Below are positions 7,087 through 14,577 of a DNA stretch of 18,334 nucleotides, in pieces. Origin of the DNA: an uncultured Olegusella sp. (lineage in GTDB: Bacteria > Actinomycetota > Coriobacteriia > Coriobacteriales > Atopobiaceae); assembly GCF_947253395.1 (NCBI RefSeq), contig NZ_CAMXYY010000026.1, forward strand, positions 1 to 18,334, read 5' to 3'. Positions within the stretch are counted from its first letter, which is position 1; the number at the start of each line of letters is the position of its first letter. The notes under the pieces were generated by a model, which saw only the letters and a program-made list of their open reading frames with translations, did not search any database and was not told where the DNA came from. The position numbers and the translations under genes are program-made.

Positions 7087-7148
7087 AGGCCTACACACAA
7101 GTTGTGTGACTGAGTTGAAAATAAGAACCTATGTGTAGCCTTTAAAGG
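7087..7148. promoter_or_regulatory. Palindromes upstream of the xylulokinase-like gene
   Basis: CACACAA-G-TTGTGTG (7094-7108) is a perfect 7-bp palindrome. A wider pair, AGGCCTACACA near 7087-7097 and TGTGTAGCCT near 7132-7141, encloses it. CCTTTAAAGG (7139-7148) follows. They sit 75-135 bases before the kinase start, where an operator or leader structure would be expected. No convincing -35/-10 pair was found, so the role is inferred from position. Confidence 0.4.
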
Positions 7149-7221
7149 TATATAGTCATTCATACGAACAGGCGTCTATTCCCAGTTTATAAGAGTTGTC
7201 TGTGCTTTATTAAGGAGCATT

Positions 7222-8691
7222 ATGTCCTTATCACTTGGAATCGATGTTGGAACTTCATCAGTTAAAGTTACTGTTGTTGCCGCTAAAGGCATTATTCAAT
7301 CAAAGGCTTCTCAGTCATATTGTTTTGAGGAGCCACAACCTGATTGGAAGGAAATCAGTCCGGAAGTATGGTGGGAGGCAACTCGTAATGCTCTGCATCA
7401 ACTTTCTATTACTTGTGATCTCTCAGAAATTATCTCAATAGGCGTAACCGGACAGATGCATACACCTGTCTTACTAACCAAAGATGGGGTACCTGCCTGC
7501 AATTCAATAATGTGGAATGACCTAAGAACGAAAGAACTAGTTTCATCAGCAAAACAGGCTATGGAAAAAGCAGGAGAGCACAATATTGCAAAAATCCTTT
7601 CTACGGGGTCTCCTGCAATAAATTTGTATTGGGTAAGGCTTAATCAGCCCCACGTGTTTAGTAAGATAGCGCACTTAATTTCGGTTCCAGATTGGATTGT
7701 TTATAAACTTACAGGAGTTCTGGGTACAGATTACAGCTTTGCCTCAACATCTTCTCTATATAGTATCGAGAAAAAACAATGGTCAGAAGATGCATTATCG
7801 TATTTTGGTATTCCGTGTAGTCTTCTTCCAACTATTGAGGGCTCTGCAATTAGCGTAGGAAAAATTTTAGATTCAGCTGCTTCTCTAACTAAACTTCCTA
7901 AAGGTATTTCTGTCATTAGAGGACTAGGAGATAACCCCGCTTCTGCTCTGTCTGCAGGCTGTTTAGGGCGAGGTAATTCTATGCCAGCTATTTCTTTAGG
8001 AACATCGGGTGTATTTATGTATTCGCATGAAGGCATTTATATTCCCCAGTCGGGTAAAACTGTTTTGTATTCTAGAGATGGCAAGGATATTCAGAGTCTT
8101 ATTCAACTATCCATCCAGTCTTGTGGCAATGATATTGATTGGATTGTGAAGCGTATTTTAGGATTGCGCAGTTTTAAATTTGAAGATAGTGCTGTAGAAG
8201 ATATAGCCTATAACATGCGTAAGCTTATGTTTTTTCCTCACCTTAATGGTGAGAAGACACTATTTGCAGACCCTGATATACGTGGTTGTTTCTTAGGTCT
8301 CGATCTGTCTACTACACGCTCTGAACTTTATAGGGCTGTCATGGAAGGCATTTCGTTTGGCTTTAAACAAATAATGGATGCGACAGAAATATCTGATAAC
8401 TGGACTAGTATTGCAATAGTTGGCGGTGGTTCAAAAAGTGGCCTTTGGACTGAAATAATCGCCAACGTTCTAGGTAAAACCATATATTGTTTGGATAACG
8501 TAAGTGCGGGACAGGGAAGTGCTTTACTTGCTTCGCAGGTGGTAAGCAACCGTATATTTGAATTGCCAGCTGAGCCACATGTGCTAAGAAAAGTTGTGCC
8601 TCAAGTATCCATCCAAAAGAGTTATACAAAAAAATATCATCAGTATTTGCGCATAAAAGCTGCATTAGATACCGTTTACAGCGACAATTAA
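7222..8691 (+). CDS. Xylulokinase-like FGGY kinase
   Basis: A 489-residue protein matching XylB in length and order of motifs: GIDVGTSSVKV (6-16), PDWKEISPEVWWEA (40-53), GVTGQMH (74-80), WNDLRT (98-103), GLGDNPASA with Asp237 as likely catalytic base, SLGTSGVF second phosphate loop, and GGGSKSGLW adenosine motif. It would phosphorylate a ketopentose or related ketose with ATP. AAGGAGC precedes the ATG. It leads the plus-strand glucitol-type PTS cluster, although a 148-base gap with palindromes separates it from srlA. Codon use is visibly A/T-rich compared with the amino-sugar genes to the right. Substrate is not certain: xylulose is the family norm, but the neighbours suggest another polyol product. 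Confidence 0.85.
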   Translation: MSLSLGIDVGTSSVKVTVVAAKGIIQSKASQSYCFEEPQPDWKEISPEVWWEATRNALHQLSITCDLSEIISIGVTGQMHTPVLLTKDGVPACNSIMWNDLRTKELVSSAKQAMEKAGEHNIAKILSTGSPAINLYWVRLNQPHVFSKIAHLISVPDWIVYKLTGVLGTDYSFASTSSLYSIEKKQWSEDALSYFGIPCSLLPTIEGSAISVGKILDSAASLTKLPKGISVIRGLGDNPASALSAGCLGRGNSMPAISLGTSGVFMYSHEGIYIPQSGKTVLYSRDGKDIQSLIQLSIQSCGNDIDWIVKRILGLRSFKFEDSAVEDIAYNMRKLMFFPHLNGEKTLFADPDIRGCFLGLDLSTTRSELYRAVMEGISFGFKQIMDATEISDNWTSIAIVGGGSKSGLWTEIIANVLGKTIYCLDNVSAGQGSALLASQVVSNRIFELPAEPHVLRKVVPQVSIQKSYTKKYHQYLRIKAALDTVYSDN

Positions 8692-8723
8692 ACCGCTCAT
8701 CCTAACAGTATCCCCGATTAATT

Positions 8724-8770
8724 CATAGATGATAATCTATGTTGATAGGGATATAGACGACTATAGACAA
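8724..8770. promoter_or_regulatory. Tandem palindromes before srlA (candidate operator)
   Basis: CATAGAT-gata-ATCTATG (8724-8741) and TATAG-acga-CTATA (8752-8765) lie side by side in the gap between the kinase and srlA. TATAGACAA (8762-8770) overlaps the second and matches both halves of the motif before the galactitol-type operon. This could be the binding site of the regulator encoded at 12160-12942 and mark an internal promoter for the PTS genes. Confidence 0.5.
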
Positions 8771-8839
8771 CTAAAGAGGGTTAGGAGGAGATTTATCCAC
8801 ACCAAATGGTAAGTACCGTCCAATTCTAAGGAGAATGTA

Positions 8840-9388
8840 ATGGAAGCGATTAACAATTTCTTGATTTTCCTTGCGGAAGGATTCACTGGACTTTTTAATG
8901 CGGCTGGCGCACAGTTCACGTCTTTCGTAACTGGCATGATTCCCATGCTCATCTGCTTAATCCTTACGGTAAAGGCTATTATTCAGCTCATTGGCGAGGA
9001 TCGCGTTTACGGTTTCATGAAGAAATGCACCAAATATGCAGTTCTTCGTTATACCATCATTCCTTTCCTTTGCTGCTTCTTTCTTACTAACCCTATGGCG
9101 TATACCTTTGGCGTGTTTGTAGAAGAAGAATATAAGCCCGCATTTTATGATGCAGTTGTTTCTATGATGCACCCAATCACTGGCCTTTTTCCTCATGCAA
9201 ATTCATCTGAGCTTTTTGTGTGGCTAGGTATCACCGCTGGTTATGAGGCACTTGGTAAAAGCTCTGCACCTTTGGCACTGCGCTTCCTTTTCGTTGGTCT
9301 GATTGTTTGCCTGTTCAAGGGCATTGTTACGGAAAAACTCTATAAGTACATGGTGGCCCGTAAAGAAGCAAAGCTCCAGAATAACTAG
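8840..9388 (+). CDS. srlA: PTS glucitol/sorbitol-type EIIC (SrlA)
   Basis: A 182-residue membrane protein of the glucitol EIIC (SrlA/GutA) family, with several hydrophobic segments and the family features TNPMAYTFG and EEEYKPAFYDA. With the EIIBC encoded next it forms the polyol translocation unit. AAGGAG lies at normal distance before the ATG. The stop is 18 bases before srlE. The family is recognisable; glucitol as the true substrate is unproven. Confidence 0.88.
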   Translation: MEAINNFLIFLAEGFTGLFNAAGAQFTSFVTGMIPMLICLILTVKAIIQLIGEDRVYGFMKKCTKYAVLRYTIIPFLCCFFLTNPMAYTFGVFVEEEYKPAFYDAVVSMMHPITGLFPHANSSELFVWLGITAGYEALGKSSAPLALRFLFVGLIVCLFKGIVTEKLYKYMVARKEAKLQNN

Positions 9389-9406
9389 CGGGAAAGGACA
9401 TGAATC

Positions 9407-10423
9407 ATGAGTGAATTCAAGAGTGTTATAGTTTCCCACGGCGGAAATGGTTGGGGTGGCCCTTTGGTAATTACTCCTACGGACGAGAAGCCCTATGTAA
9501 TGAGTGTCACATTAGGTGGCATTCATCCCGTAGCTCAAAGGATTGCAGACTTGACTGGTGCCGAGGTATGCGATCAGTTTAAGAATCCTATCGATACAAG
9601 TATGGCTGCGATTGCTGTTATTGACTGTGCTGGAGTTGCGCGCTGCGGCACCTATCCTAAAATGGGTATCCCCACTGCCAATGTTAAGCCAGGCTCTCCA
9701 TCTGGTCCTCTTGCTATATTTATTACTGAGGACATCTTTGCTTCTGATGTTCATGCAGAGAACATTGCTCTGGCAGATGGCTCCGAGGTTGTTGTGGAAG
9801 CCACCCCTGCTAAGGTGGAAGGAGAGGTAAATAAAGAAAACGTACATGCAAAAATTGCTGATGCACGTGCAGAAAACGCAGCAAAGCAAAGCAACAGTTT
9901 CATGGATATTGTTTCCAAGATTGGTACGGGCGTAGGTCGTTTTATTAGTATTATTTACCAAGCCGCACGTGATACCGTAAACGATGTTATTAAAAACATC
10001 CTGCCATTTATGGCATTTGTATCCGTTCTAATAGGCATTATTAACTATACGGGTTTTGCTAACGTCTTGGCAAACGTATTGACTCCTCTTGCAGGTAGTC
10101 TTCCTGGTATGATTGCGATTGGTTTGTTCTGCTCAATCCCATTCTTGTCTCCCCTTATTTGCCCGGGCGCAATCATTGCATCCGTTCTCTCCGTACTTAT
10201 TGGTAACCAAATTGCGGCAGGCACTATTCCTGCAAACTTCGCTCTTCCAGGTTTCTTTGCAGTAAATTGTCAAGTAGGTTCTGACTTTGCCCCGGTTGGT
10301 ATGACTCTTATGGAGGCAAAGCCCGAGACAATTGAGATTGGCTATCCAGCATTCCTCTTTGGCAAGCTCGTTACGAGCCCAGTTCAGATTATATTTGCTT
10401 ACCTCATGTCTTTTGGTCTCTAA
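9407..10423 (+). CDS. srlE: PTS glucitol/sorbitol-type EIIBC (SrlE)
   Basis: A 338-residue protein. The N-terminal EIIB domain starts with the GGNGWGGPL glycine-rich motif and contains VIDCAGVARCGTYPKMGIPT with Cys74 and Cys80, one of which is the phosphocysteine. After an acidic linker (about 135-160), a C-terminal membrane domain (ILPFMAFVSVLIGII onward) matches SrlE throughout, including PFLSPLICPGAIIA. An ATG six bases earlier opens only a four-codon frame, so 9407 is the start. The order srlA-srlE-gutM-srlB departs slightly from the E. coli order srlA-srlE-srlB. Confidence 0.9.
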   Translation: MSEFKSVIVSHGGNGWGGPLVITPTDEKPYVMSVTLGGIHPVAQRIADLTGAEVCDQFKNPIDTSMAAIAVIDCAGVARCGTYPKMGIPTANVKPGSPSGPLAIFITEDIFASDVHAENIALADGSEVVVEATPAKVEGEVNKENVHAKIADARAENAAKQSNSFMDIVSKIGTGVGRFISIIYQAARDTVNDVIKNILPFMAFVSVLIGIINYTGFANVLANVLTPLAGSLPGMIAIGLFCSIPFLSPLICPGAIIASVLSVLIGNQIAAGTIPANFALPGFFAVNCQVGSDFAPVGMTLMEAKPETIEIGYPAFLFGKLVTSPVQIIFAYLMSFGL

Positions 10424-10440
10424 TAGGAATGTGAGTTTAC

Positions 10441-10821
10441 ATGGATTTTGGTAAGGGCGTTGCAACGCTTGTTTTTATCCTTCTAGTTTGGGCGGCGGAT
10501 ACCGTAAGCCAATATCTATATTGGAGAAAAGTCCGTATTCTTATTCATGAATATGCTAAAGATCATGAAGGTTATTTGGGAACAGGTATGTGCAAGATTA
10601 GTTTTAGCAGAAAAGCGTTTGTGCTTGTCCTTACCGATTTTAATTTTAAGATTACTGGCTGTTATGAGTTAGCAAGTCTTTCACTTAATCCGAGCTTTTC
10701 TCCAATTCCGGAATTAGTTGGATTACAAGTTGATGAGGCATTGGAAAAACTCCCAAATTCAAAATACAAAGATGCGTTCACTCAAGCATTTCACACGGTT
10801 AAGTCATCTAAGAGAACTTAA
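10441..10821 (+). CDS. gutM: GutM-like glucitol operon protein
   Basis: A 126-residue protein with one N-terminal membrane segment (about residues 6-24) and a cytoplasmic part resembling GutM/SrlM, known as an activator-type accessory protein of the glucitol operon. The middle (GTGMCKISFSRKAFVLVLTD) and the VGLQVDEALEKL end fit the family. It lies between srlE and srlB, an arrangement often seen in Gram-positive glucitol operons. How it activates transcription is poorly understood even in model species. The ribosome site (AGGAATGTG) is weak. Confidence 0.75.
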   Translation: MDFGKGVATLVFILLVWAADTVSQYLYWRKVRILIHEYAKDHEGYLGTGMCKISFSRKAFVLVLTDFNFKITGCYELASLSLNPSFSPIPELVGLQVDEALEKLPNSKYKDAFTQAFHTVKSSKRT

Positions 10822-10840
10822 TAAATTACTTTTGGAGTGC

Positions 10841-11194
10841 ATGGTGTATTCAGTCACGGTTACCGAAATTGGCGAGATGGTAGTGCCGCTTTTGGATGAA
10901 AAGATGCTTATTCTCTTTGGGCCGACTGTTCCAGAAGAGATTAAAGACATTTGTGCGGTACATGACGGCGTGCCTTCTGACGAAGAACTACTTAAATTTA
11001 ATGGAAGTATATCTATAGATGGTGCTTTATATACAATCACCGAAGTTGGAGAAGCGGCAAATTCAAACTTTGGAGGGTTAGGCCATCTAACAATTTTGTT
11101 TGGAACTGCTGGTGAGTTACTTCCGGGCTCTGTTCGCGTAAATTTAAATAACACACCAGCACTTTTCACTGGAAGTAAAATCGTATTCTCGTAA
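10841..11194 (+). CDS. srlB: PTS glucitol/sorbitol-type EIIA (SrlB)
   Basis: A 117-residue EIIA of the glucitol family. CAVHDG places His41 where SrlB carries its phosphohistidine. GGLGHLTILFG and LPGSVRVN match the family's C-terminal half. The ATG at 10841 follows TTTGGAG and starts 19 bases after gutM. An in-frame ATG at 10718 would overlap gutM by about 100 bases and is rejected. It receives phosphate from HPr and passes it to SrlE. Confidence 0.85.
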   Translation: MVYSVTVTEIGEMVVPLLDEKMLILFGPTVPEEIKDICAVHDGVPSDEELLKFNGSISIDGALYTITEVGEAANSNFGGLGHLTILFGTAGELLPGSVRVNLNNTPALFTGSKIVFS

Positions 11195-11215
11195 TGATTA
11201 AAGGGAGGTGTATTG

Positions 11216-11890
11216 GTGAAACGCGAGGATTTAAAACTCCCCCTTTTTACCGTTAGTCCAAAGACCTATTTATTGGGTGATGATTCAGTTTCAGCAGCAT
11301 TATTAACTGATGAAATTGCAGCAAACAGAAATCATTCGATTTTCTGGACAGCTCCTATGCCCGAGCTTTGTGCAGTAGCAAAACAACTAAAATTTGCTAT
11401 TCCTACAGCTCAGCATGCTGATTTAATTGGCGATGGTAAAGGGATGGGTTTAACTCCTTTGGAGTCATTAAAGTTTGCGGGAGTAAAGGCAGTTTTTCTG
11501 AATCACACTGCTCATCCTATGAATGTTGATCAGCTCGCTTCAACTATTGATAAAGCACGTGAGCTTGAGATTCTGACTATTGTAGCTGCTGATAGTGTTA
11601 CAGAGTCTGTGGCCATTGCAGCTATGAATCCCGATGTGATCCTATGCGAGCCAAGCTCATTGGTGGGCACTGGACATACAAGTGATGACAGTTACATTGA
11701 TCAGACAATATCTGCAGTGCGTGAAATTAATCCAGATATTATCATTATGGAAGGTGCTGGAATTAGGTGTGGAGACGATGTGCGTCGCATCATTAGTAAG
11801 GGCGCACAAGGTACGGGTATTTCTAGCGCACTTGCTATTACGCATGACCGTCGAGGTTTACTTACGGAGCTTTTTGATGCCCTTGATTAA
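11216..11890 (+). CDS. Archaeal-type triosephosphate isomerase homologue (tetrulose/triose-phosphate isomerase?)
   Basis: A 224-residue TIM barrel that resembles the short archaeal TpiA type, not the 250-residue housekeeping enzyme. The catalytic set is kept: Lys16 in SPKTY, His97 in LNHTAHP, and Glu145 in CEPSSLVGTG. AQHADLIGDGKGMG (65-78) and MEGAGIRCGDD (178-188) fit the phosphate-binding loops. GTG at 11216 is preferred to TTG at 11213 because GGGAGG lies seven bases before it. Being last in a polyol PTS operon, it probably isomerises a pathway intermediate. TPI homologues serve as erythrulose-phosphate isomerases (EryH) in erythritol catabolism, which makes a tetrulose or other ketose phosphate a real alternative to triose phosphate. 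Family call strong, substrate inferred. Confidence 0.8.
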   Translation: MKREDLKLPLFTVSPKTYLLGDDSVSAALLTDEIAANRNHSIFWTAPMPELCAVAKQLKFAIPTAQHADLIGDGKGMGLTPLESLKFAGVKAVFLNHTAHPMNVDQLASTIDKARELEILTIVAADSVTESVAIAAMNPDVILCEPSSLVGTGHTSDDSYIDQTISAVREINPDIIIMEGAGIRCGDDVRRIISKGAQGTGISSALAITHDRRGLLTELFDALD

Positions 11891-11944
11891 ATGTTAACGT
11901 TGAGGGATAACACCATCCTCCCCAACTAGTCATATTTTGGTTAG

Positions 11945-11972
11945 AAAAAAGCCGAGTAAAAGCTTGTTTTTT
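11945..11972 (+). terminator. Weak intrinsic terminator of the glucitol-type operon
   Basis: AAAAAAGC (11945-11952) can pair with GCTTGTTTTTT (11962-11972) with one bulged G and a 9-nt loop, ending in six T. The stem is AT-rich, so strength is doubtful. It lies 55 bases past the isomerase stop, where a terminator is expected. The 54 bases before it hold nothing else I recognise. Confidence 0.35.
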
Positions 11973-11992
11973 GTATATGGGTCATCAACCCG

Positions 11993-12174
11993 GTCTCGCG
12001 CGTTTTATGCGCGAGACAAGAACTTCCACCTGCATAGTGGGTGGAAGGTTAGTGGCTTGCCAAAGCGACAAAGGCGGTAAGGCCTAAGCGTAGCGCAGGC
12101 CAGCGTCTTGAGGCGCCGGCCTACAACACGAGGGTTATACCCTAAGAGCAAACTACCCGCTAAGCGGGTAGTTT
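11993..12174. mobile_element. Hairpin array, candidate small palindrome-associated (IS200/IS605-like) element
   Basis: In 182 bases there are at least five stem-loops: GTCTCGCGC/GCGCGAGAC (11993-12017), CTTCCACC/GGTGGAAG (12023-12047), GGCCT/AGGCC (12081-12101), AGGGT/ACCCT (12131-12143), and AAACTACCCGC-taa-GCGGGTAGTTT (12150-12174). The GC content contrasts with the AT-rich flanks. No open frame fits. Terminal hairpins with tiny loops resemble the subterminal palindromes of IS200/IS605 elements and their short derivatives, whose right ends also encode TnpB omega RNA. The regulator gene's last codons run into the final hairpin. No transposase is present, and the identification is inferred from structure only. 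Confidence 0.4.
12150..12174. terminator. 11-bp perfect hairpin between convergent genes
   Basis: AAACTACCCGC, a TAA loop, and GCGGGTAGTTT form a perfect stem. It is flanked by A-rich/T-rich arm ends on both strands, so it can act as a bidirectional terminator for the isomerase operon and the convergent regulator gene. The regulator's TAG stop (12160-12162) lies inside the loop and stem. It may instead be the end palindrome of the element described at 11993-12174. Confidence 0.6.
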
Positions 12175-12942
12175 ATGATTGTCTTGCCTGCGCTGGAATA
12201 CTGTGCCTAAAGTAAACCTGTTTGAACGCAGCCATACTTTTGCATACTCAATAATAGAGTCGTTATCCAAGAAAACGGTTTGAACTTGCTGTAGAACTGG
12301 AGATCCAGTTTCCATTTCTAGGTATTTTGCATGGTGTTGATCTGCTGCTTTTGCTAGAAAACTTGTGTTCGAGTACTTAACTTCATGACCAGAATACTTT
12401 TTTATGATAGAAAAAAAGCTTTCATTTACGTAATCAGCGCCAGCAATACCAGGGGCGATAGAACAGTTAATGTTGTTCTCAATATACATAATAGGTTCGT
12501 CTTTAACCTTTCTTATGCGTTCAAGACGAAAGTAGGTATCGCCTGGCTTGATGTTGAGATATTTTGCGATGCTCTCATTTGCAATGAGCTGCTCTGCTGA
12601 CACAATTTCAGTAGTGAATTCAATATGTTGTTCTTTTAGTGTCTCCGAAAACGAGATAAGACCTTCAGTTAGAGGAAAAGAGATATCATGGGCCTTGACA
12701 TAGGTACCTTTACCTTGGATCTGTTCGAGCAGACCTTCTTTGACAAGATGGGAAATTGCTTTTTTTATGCTGCCACGGCTCACTTGCAAAGTTTCCGTTA
12801 ATTCAATCTCTGAGGGAATGCGCTCTGATTCTTTCCATAAGCCGGAACTAATGTTGTCCTTCAGATAATCAATTACCTGGCTATAAATGGGTTTAGGACA
12901 ATCTTTTTGGATGATGCTCTCAACCTTTTTTTCTACTGACAT
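12160..12942 (-). CDS. GntR/HutC-family regulator of the glucitol-type cluster
   Basis: A 260-residue protein. The winged helix-turn-helix spans about residues 17-82 (IPSEIELTETLQVSRGSIKK, then GKGTYVKA), followed by a UTRA domain. It aligns well with the regulator at 5135-5872: SRGSIKKAISHLVKEGLL against SRGSVKRGIRTLVDEGLL, and a shared DEPIMYIENNIN-type block and GTVF/GTVL end. A GAGGG site precedes the ATG. It is convergent with the plus-strand PTS operon and so has its own promoter. The last residues (HKLPA) are encoded by the hairpin at 12150-12174, so the C-terminus may have been replaced by an insertion. It likely represses the srl-type genes; the effector is unknown. Confidence 0.87.
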   Translation of the reverse strand: MSVEKKVESIIQKDCPKPIYSQVIDYLKDNISSGLWKESERIPSEIELTETLQVSRGSIKKAISHLVKEGLLEQIQGKGTYVKAHDISFPLTEGLISFSETLKEQHIEFTTEIVSAEQLIANESIAKYLNIKPGDTYFRLERIRKVKDEPIMYIENNINCSIAPGIAGADYVNESFFSIIKKYSGHEVKYSNTSFLAKAADQHHAKYLEMETGSPVLQQVQTVFLDNDSIIEYAKVWLRSNRFTLGTVFQRRQDNHKLPA

Positions 12943-12978
12943 GCAACCCTCAACAACTAGTTAATGTGCGCTTACATA

Positions 12979-13013
12979 AAAATATAGATAACAGATTTTT
13001 GAACCTATATTTT
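12979..13013. promoter_or_regulatory. Inverted repeat upstream of the glucitol-cluster regulator
   Basis: AAAATATAG (12979-12987) and CTATATTTT (13005-13013) form a 9-bp inverted repeat with a 17-base spacer, 37-70 bases before the regulator start. The TATAG/CTATA core is the same as in the palindrome before srlA, which suggests autoregulation. The rest of the 409-base gap to nagA (13014-13197) is AT-rich and shows no gene or clear site. Confidence 0.45.
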
Positions 13014-13197
13014 ATTACACATCACAAATGTTATGTTGTACTTTATATGCGAACTCTAACTTTATGCATTTAGAATATAGCGTATTAGTACTGTTTTGGT
13101 AGGTTGGCGTATTGTAGATACTTATGAAAGGCTTTGCTATTTTAAAGGAAAGCTGATTATTACAAAGATTCAGGCATACTTCTATATACATGTGTTT

Positions 13198-13249
13198 TTA
13201 AAACAGTAAAAGGGTCTGTATCCGGAGTTAATTCCGATACAGACCCTTT
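13198..13249 (-). terminator. Intrinsic terminator after the deacetylase gene
   Basis: AAAGGGTCTGTATC and GATACAGACCCTTT (13209-13249) form a 14-bp stem, extended inside by GGA/TCC pairing with one bulged base. On the minus strand it is followed by TTACTGTTTT, a broken T tract. It lies about 100 bases beyond the deacetylase stop and ends the amino-sugar transcription unit. Confidence 0.8.
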
Positions 13250-13351
13250 GGCACGCGAGCGCAGAATGGGGGGAATTATTCCGCGAACGCGAGGGTGCCT
13301 CACCTCATCAGTAATACACTACCGAGCTCACCATGCATAGTAGCGCACTGT

Positions 13352-14521
13352 CTACTCTACAGGAACGAGTGAGCCGGCGATATAGCTTGCATCAAGCGTC
13401 ATGTTTGGATTGAGCGCGATAAAATCAGCATTGCGACCAGGCATGATAAAGCCCACCTTGTGATCGATGCCTGTTGCACGAGCGGGAACCTCAGATGCCA
13501 TGCGGATAGCTTGTTCCGCCGTGACCAAATTCCAGTCGTAAAGGTTTTTAACCACATCAATAAGGCGTGCCACGCTGCCGGCCAAACTACCAGCATTATG
13601 GCCCTCGGTGAGATAGCAGGCGCCGTCACGCATTTCAACGGGGAGACCGCCACTCATGTAGTGACCTTCTGGCAGACCTCCACAGCCCAAGCAGTCGGTA
13701 ATAAGAGGCGTGCGCTGCCAGCCCTTGGTTTCAATCAGCACCTTGATAGAGACAGGGTTCACATGCTTACCGTCACCAATGACCTCGGCAAAGGTATCTG
13801 GAGTTGTCATTGCTGCACCTACCACACCGGGCTCACGGTGGTGTAGACCACGCATTCCGTTGTAGGTATGCAAAAAAGTAGTGCAGCCCGCATCAACAGC
13901 CTTGAGACATTGTTCGTAGGTTGCATCAGAATGACCGATAGCACAAGTGACACCCTCGGCAGACAGACGGGAGATATACTCAACCGAGCCCTCACGCTCG
14001 GGAGCAAGGCCGCTGCGGACAATAAGACCCTGAGCTTTTTCTTGCCAATCGGCAAAAATCTCGTATTGAGGATCAATAAGATAGTCAGGATTTTGAGCAC
14101 CTACGTGCTTCATGGTAAAAAAGGGTCCTTCAAGGAAGATGCCCGCAATGCGTGCACCCAAGAAGTTGGCGTCCCGTTTGTGATTGGCCTCAGCAATGGC
14201 AGCTACCTCGCGACCGATGGTTTCTTTAGGGTTAGTAAAAGTTGTTGGACACCAAGCCGTCGTTCCAAACTTTGCTAAACCAAGGCTGGATTCATTGATG
14301 CCATCAGGATCTATATCAGTGGTTGCGTGACCATAAAAACCATGGATATGAATATCCACGAGACCAGGAGCAATCCACTTGCCCGTCTTGTCCAAAATTT
14401 CACACGCAGGCTTCTCGTAGCTAAAGTTGCCAAATTTGCCATCAACCACGGGCAAATAACCAGGCCCCACCAGCCTTCCTGCCAGCACAAACTTATCAGC
14501 GTAAATGGCATAGGTACTCAT
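13352..14521 (-). CDS. nagA: N-acetylhexosamine-6-phosphate deacetylase (NagA/AgaA)
   Basis: A 389-residue amidohydrolase of normal NagA length. It has the metal motif DIHIHG (His58, His60), EGPFF with Glu131, GHSDAT with His197, HTYNGM with His218, and LITDCLG with catalytic Asp276. It removes acetate from N-acetylglucosamine- or N-acetylgalactosamine-6-phosphate in the cytoplasm. The neighbouring agaS favours the galactosamine version (AgaA), but the two cannot be told apart from sequence alone. ATG at 14521 follows GAGGCG. A strong terminator (14578-14623) separates it from agaS upstream, so it probably has its own promoter. Confidence 0.9.
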   Translation of the reverse strand: MSTYAIYADKFVLAGRLVGPGYLPVVDGKFGNFSYEKPACEILDKTGKWIAPGLVDIHIHGFYGHATTDIDPDGINESSLGLAKFGTTAWCPTTFTNPKETIGREVAAIAEANHKRDANFLGARIAGIFLEGPFFTMKHVGAQNPDYLIDPQYEIFADWQEKAQGLIVRSGLAPEREGSVEYISRLSAEGVTCAIGHSDATYEQCLKAVDAGCTTFLHTYNGMRGLHHREPGVVGAAMTTPDTFAEVIGDGKHVNPVSIKVLIETKGWQRTPLITDCLGCGGLPEGHYMSGGLPVEMRDGACYLTEGHNAGSLAGSVARLIDVVKNLYDWNLVTAEQAIRMASEVPARATGIDHKVGFIMPGRNADFIALNPNMTLDASYIAGSLVPVE

Positions 14522-14577
14522 AACGCCTCATTTCTGTCTCGCCAGAGACTAGGGAATTAGTGACATCCATACTAGGG

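Noticed and set aside
10718..10840. Upstream start for the glucitol EIIA
   Set aside because: It would overlap gutM by about 100 bases in another frame, and the 10841 ATG starts exactly where SrlB proteins start.
12050..12143. tRNA or group II intron domain V in the hairpin array
   Set aside because: No cloverleaf with a T-arm or anticodon arm can be drawn, and the domain V catalytic motif is absent.
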